Part shown: piece by piece, positions 51,284 through 55,498 of the stretch
Numbering within the stretch: position 1 is the stretch's first letter
Layout: the number at the start of each line of letters is the position of its first letter
Notes under the pieces: generated by a model
What the model was told of the DNA's origin: nothing
The model's input: the letters and a program-made list of their open reading frames with translations, nothing else
The model's database searches: none
NCBI GenBank assembly: GCA_015501055.1
Contig: JADNYV010000234.1
Span: forward strand, 1-55,498
Direction of reading: 5' to 3'
Origin: Mucidula mucida
Lineage: Eukaryota; Basidiomycota; Agaricomycetes; Agaricales; Physalacriaceae
Length of the DNA stretch: 55,498 nt
Translations under genes and position numbers: made by a program

Positions 51284-53709
51284 TCAATAGACGTAGACGA
51301 ACTGTAAAGCACGGTATCAGAATCCAGAAGATATCGATCGGTGAAATCAGTGGACGCACCTCATCGTTTTCACGATCCGTCAAGTCAAGGAAAGCGTTGC
51401 CACCAAGATGAGCGCCAGTCGTGCTTGACTCTAGCTTGCTGTCATCCATCTTTTCTTCCGCCTGCTGCGTGTACTTCTTGTCCATAGAGGCGTCGTGGAT
51501 CTTCGCCGGTTTGCCGTTCTTGACACGTTCGCGCTCCTTGAGGCGGTTGAGAATAACGAAGTTGACGGTTTGAAGGCTGTTGTGGGACGAGATGAGAACA
51601 GCTGCATTCAAGCGTTCAGGGGAGCCTTACATCACGCAGACAAACAAAGCAATGAAAATGATCAACGTTGCTTTGAGACCCTTGTGGTAGAGCGGAGCAT
51701 CGTCGTCGGTGTACAGGAGGGGCCCAATGATGTTACCAGCTGCAGCGGCACCGTTGAATCTGTGTAACGTCAAATTAGACGCTTTTCTTGAATTCTGTCA
51801 CAAAATACTAACCCAGAGATTGAGATACTCCTCTTCGTCGATCCGGCGGTGTTCGCGGATAGCCACGATATGATCAAAGGGTTGGCGCCGAAGAGAAAAG
51901 CAAGCAGGTAGTAAGCGAAGAGGAGTAGACCCTGATTGTCGCGAGGAAGTGCTGCATGCAATCAGTAGCTGTTACGGACAAGCTAATCCCGATGTACTCA
52001 CCCCATAGCATTGCAAGTCCGGCGATAACAGGGACAATGAACACGCAAATCGTGATGGACTTGTTCCGGAAGTGGTAAGTGCAGTACGAAGCCGCCCAAA
52101 CGATGAGAATTTGGAGCGCTCCAAATGGCATGTTGAGGAGAGATGTCCGATATCTATCGTAGCCAAGGCCCTGCAGGACAAGAGGTCCGAAGACGGTGGT
52201 AACGGATGCCCCAACGCTGAAGACAAAATCAAGGTCAACAAGTGGTGACAAGTAGATCGCAGAACTAACTTCAATAACAAGGTCATTCCGAAGAATACGT
52301 AGGTCTGAATCTCAAGTAACGCCTCCTTGACCTGGTACCATTTGTACGTGTTCGTGGCTGCAGTGCCGGTGTTGTTTGCACGAAGACGTTCTACACCCTT
52401 GTGTCGGTCTTCGGGTGTCAAGAAGCGAGCTTCACTGACAGAGTTGTCCAACCGCCAGTAGATGAAAGGACCCGTGAGGACGGTGAGCTGAAATGGCATC
52501 AGTGGTGAAACAAGGATTGATCATAGAGCCTGCCTCACCAGACCGCAGAACAAAAACAAAATTTGGTAGTGATGAATGGCGGGGTTCGTGATAGAACCGA
52601 ACCCATACGCGAATACAGACGCCATGATCGTACCCAGGCCGTTTGTACCATACCAAATAGCCACGCGAAGAGGTTGCTCAGCACGGCGATACCTGAAGCA
52701 AAAGTTAGGATGAGCTTAGGCTAATGATCAGCAACTTAACGAACCAGACAGCAGTCAAGATTGAGAACAAAGGCAGACACGCCGCTTCAAAGAGCCCAAG
52801 AAGGAAACGGCTTGCAGCAAGACCGCCGAAGCTTAGCGACCGGGATCAGTTTGTGTGCTCGAGAAAATACGGTAAAATGTGCTCACTTTGTGCTAGCCGC
52901 AATACCACAGCAAGCACTGCAGTAAAAGTCAGTAAATGGCAATCAAACCCACCCCCGTCTACGTACATTCCCCAGCATGATACGATGACAGGCATCAAGT
53001 GGCGAGGCTTCACGCGGACCAGTAAGTAGCTGGAGAAAGGTTGCCATGCGAGCTGTGCGATAGCGTTGAGAGAACCTAGCGACAACAATATAGGGAGAAC
53101 GCGATAACTAGAGGACGGTCACATACCAATGGTGGAGTACTGGATCTATTCATGTGTCAGTACAATGAAATCAAAGGAGACCATAGAGACTCACTGCCAA
53201 CAAGATGCGCATCGGCTTTCAGTCCAAATGTTGCCGCGTAACCCAGAATGGTCTTGTCGAGACTGGTTGTGTGTTGAATTAAAGACCGAAAGCGTGTAAA
53301 CGTGAAGATTTACATTTGTAACCAGTATACCTGAGGAACTGATTAGTGGAAGCGAACGAGGCGAATAGACGGACATACCCAAGCTAACAGCTAGAAAAAG
53401 ACGCCGGAAGAATTTTTAGTTCCGGCGGGGAAATACACGCAAGACACGCACAGGAAGGATGAACAGGTCAGTGCGCCTCAGGATTCTTTTGTTGTCTTCT
53501 TCAGTGACTTCGATACGCTCATCGCCGAACTGCCGGAAGGCTGGATCCGCCTTCTCGCTATGGAACGCGTCAGTTTGCTTGAGAAGGACGATAAAGGGAA
53601 CATACGGAGAGACCTCCGCAACTAGTCCGTGTGTCGTATGCTCCACATGATGACTCTCCGACTTCTGAACGTCTTCTTGTTGTATGGCGTCGTGCTTGTC
53701 TGTCATCAT
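51284..53709 (-). CDS. MFS transporter, DAL5/allantoate permease-like (ACS family)
   Basis: Start MMTDKHDAIQQEDVQKSESH at 53709 (or the next Met). The N-terminal cytosolic part ends TEEDNKRILRRTDLFILP, then small exons give LLAWVYWLQILDKTILGYAA, the DAL5-type LDK motif, and KADAHLVG. Later blocks are SLNAIAQLAWQPFSSYLLVR, RRAEQPLRVAIWYGTNGLGT, QILFLFCGLLTVLTGPFIYW, TPEDRHKGVERLRANNTGTA, VTTVFGPLVLQGLGYDRYRT, YYLAFLFGANPLIISWLSAN, STKRS and FNGAAAAGNIIGPLLYT. The C-terminus has NRLKERERVKNGK and ends ENDE plus FVYVY after a last intron; stop 51284. Twelve TM helices are expected. Relatives import allantoate, nicotinate or similar anions with protons. At least one junction (after AHLVG) was not resolved. 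Confidence 0.85.
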
Positions 53710-54942
53710 GAACTCGGAAAGAGCACGAAGAATTCATCCGAATAGCGGTGTGAATTTATAAGAAAACACGTCCAGGGTCCGCTTGAAAGAAAGGGCTAGA
53801 CATGATCCACACTCAATCTCTCAAGATGGAAATTGGATCAAGTTCTAACCCATTCTGGTAAGTTAGGGTCACCCCGTGGGGTGCCTTCTGCAGAGCTCTG
53901 GTCAGATGTGGGGGCGCGTGGGGTACAGGGGCAAATACCAGCGATAACCGTCCATTACCACTCATTACCGTTCACAACTGGAGATGCACCAGCCGAGCGC
54001 TGTCTTGCGCTCCATAATCATTCCACCGCGTCATCTCGGAAATGGAGAATGGACCGTAATTTTACAAGTATACTCGGAGCTTGTAGGCGAACTACGAGTC
54101 TGGTCGGTGGTCTTGCGCGTTAAATGATGGTCGGTCCTGAGGCATCTTCAAAATCTTAGCTTAGCCAAGTCAATGAAGGACAACGAGGCCGACGACGTAC
54201 CTCACCACTTCGACCGTTTCCAACCGATGTGAGCATGGACGTCCCGGTGGTTAGCAATGTCTCTTGGCACCGGGTTGGGGATATTAATCAGCTTCTAGAC
54301 GCGTCGCAGATGTACAATCAATAAAATTTCATGAACTGCTAACAACACGTTATTACACGAGTTGTTTGCATATTATCGAGGCGTCCCGGACTGGCCCTAC
54401 CGTAGAGTCCTAAAATACGGCTTGAGCTTGTCAGCTGCTATGTTGCATGACCGATTTTCGGACGGTTGTCCATGCTTTTTGCCCAACGACCCGGCCCTGG
54501 CGGTCACCAGATATTGTACAGAGAGGATTTTGAGCGAACGTTGTGGCAAAACATAAGTTCGGATTCAGGATACTCATTGAAGAGCTGAGTGGATAGTGGA
54601 CGGAGCTTTGGCATTGTGGTGAGGAAGGAAAATACGATCGAAGCACGTGCTGTGCCGCCTTCGGTTATAACCTAATTGGGCCAGCACCGATTTTGATGTC
54701 AACACTGGCAGACGACTTAAAGTCGTGTTACAGTAGGAAGGACTCTCTTCATAGACCTCACTCAATCTCAATCGGGTTACGACGCTAGTAAATGACAACT
54801 CATACGACGATGTCGATGGGAAGGAAACTGGATTGTGTCACTGATAAATGCTCTATCGTCTATAGACATTGATGGTTGAGGTACATTGGACAGCGTAAAG
54901 ACTGTATTGTGAATAAATACATAATGCAATGCGTAACCGCCC
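53710..54942. other. Gene-free stretch
   Basis: Upstream side of the MFS gene. Short ORFs (53833-54123 plus, 54362-54556 plus) have no motif. Nothing else was recognised. Confidence 0.35.
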
Positions 54943-55465
54943 TCAGTCCTCAGCGGTGGGAATGGGAGGAAGCGGTTTCGTGAAACGTGAACACTGCCGC
55001 TGTGTCTTGGTCACCTTGGGCGCTCGCATCTCTTTTGCGATTGAACACTTGCTCGCGGAGCGCTTCAAGTATTGAAAAGACGCCTTGAGTGTGACGGTCC
55101 GGCGCGGACGATCTTCCACGTCGCGAGGCGCGTCTTTGCGCGTGACTTGATGCTGAATTGGATGCACGAACACGAAGGCTCTCGGTTCCGGAGCCACGAT
55201 AGTGCTGTTGGAGCCGGACGTAGAGCGCGGACGAGGTGGAGTCTGAGGGGGTGGAGGGAATATGAACGTGAGGTCCTCAATTGAGCGTGCCTCTGCGCCT
55301 GCGCGAATGTCGATGATTCCAGATGAGCAGGCCACTCAGTCATAGAGACGGATCGACGGACAGTCTTAATATTCCTGGGTGAGCTACAGAAGTCAGTGCA
55401 TGCATTTCTTTGTTGGAGGAAGGGAACGTAGCATACCGTTTGAATACACTGCGAAGACGATCCAT
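54943..55465 (-). CDS. Small proline/basic-rich protein, probably two or more exons
   Basis: A minus ORF ends TKPLPPIPTAED at 54943 and reads IEDLTFIFPPPPQTPPRPRS, SNSTIVAPEPRAFVFVHPIQ and LKASFQYLKRSASKCSIAKE. A short first exon MDRLRSVFK may start at 55465 with a donor near it, but two overlapping frames compete before 55290 and the exact junction is unsure. The protein would be about 115-140 aa, basic and disordered, with no recognised domain. A polyproline stretch and a cluster of Lys/Arg are its only notable features. Confidence 0.5.
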
Positions 55466-55498
55466 GGCCACGCAGAAAAAGATCGTGTTATCAAGGCG

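Overview
The window looks like a repeat-rich stretch of an Agaricomycete (mushroom-forming basidiomycete) nuclear genome. The evidence is the dense 46-60 bp GT-AG introns with CTNA-type branch points, the F-box proteins, basidiomycete-type seven-TM proteins, multi-exon P450s and NACHT proteins, and the mix of Ty3/gypsy, Ty1/copia, Tad-like LINE and MULE-like elements. No rRNA, tRNA or CRISPR was recognised. All gene models were assembled by eye.

Layout. (1) 1-735: 3' end of a Ty3/gypsy pol. (2) 1190-12000: a STAND/NACHT (NLR-like) family cluster. One apparently intact six-exon gene lies at 6664-9061 (-). A broken paralogue (about 1197-1332 plus 4470-5111, -) is split by a 3.1 kb MULE-like transposon with an 8-bp target duplication. 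An inverted partial copy sits at 5150-5521 (+) and a frameshifted 5' copy at 11238-11945 (+). (3) 12160-13432: a seven-TM protein. (4) 13504-21993: nested transposons. A MULE transposase remnant abuts a 6.5 kb chromovirus (two 530-bp LTRs, minus strand), which abuts the 5' end of a copia element. (5) 22564-32410: F-box/propeller protein, P450 relic, broken P450, seven-TM protein, broken short-chain dehydrogenase. (6) 34085-39911: uncharacterised ORF, F-box protein, dual-specificity phosphatase, a phosphatase-like protein, and a leucine-rich, F-box-like protein. (7) 42268-48302: a Tad-like LINE with a long intact ORF, poly(A) and target duplication, then a 1.8 kb element with 452-bp near-identical inverted arms that holds a 373-bp mini-element with iterons. 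(8) 48759-53709: an apparently intact nine-exon P450 converging on a DAL5-type MFS transporter. (9) 54943-55465: a small proline/basic-rich protein.

How the parts fit. The host genes are mostly sensing, turnover and oxidative-metabolism families that vary between fungal genomes. The NLR cluster shows birth and death: tandem and inverted copies, transposon disruption, and a coding mini-repeat in the linker. The P450, dehydrogenase and transporter genes may be scattered remains of a metabolic cluster, but there is no core synthase. The most informative structural signals are the self-priming signature of the chromovirus, the MULE insertion into an NLR copy, the inverted NLR duplication, and the long-armed inverted-repeat element whose terminal motif recurs immediately next to the LINE.
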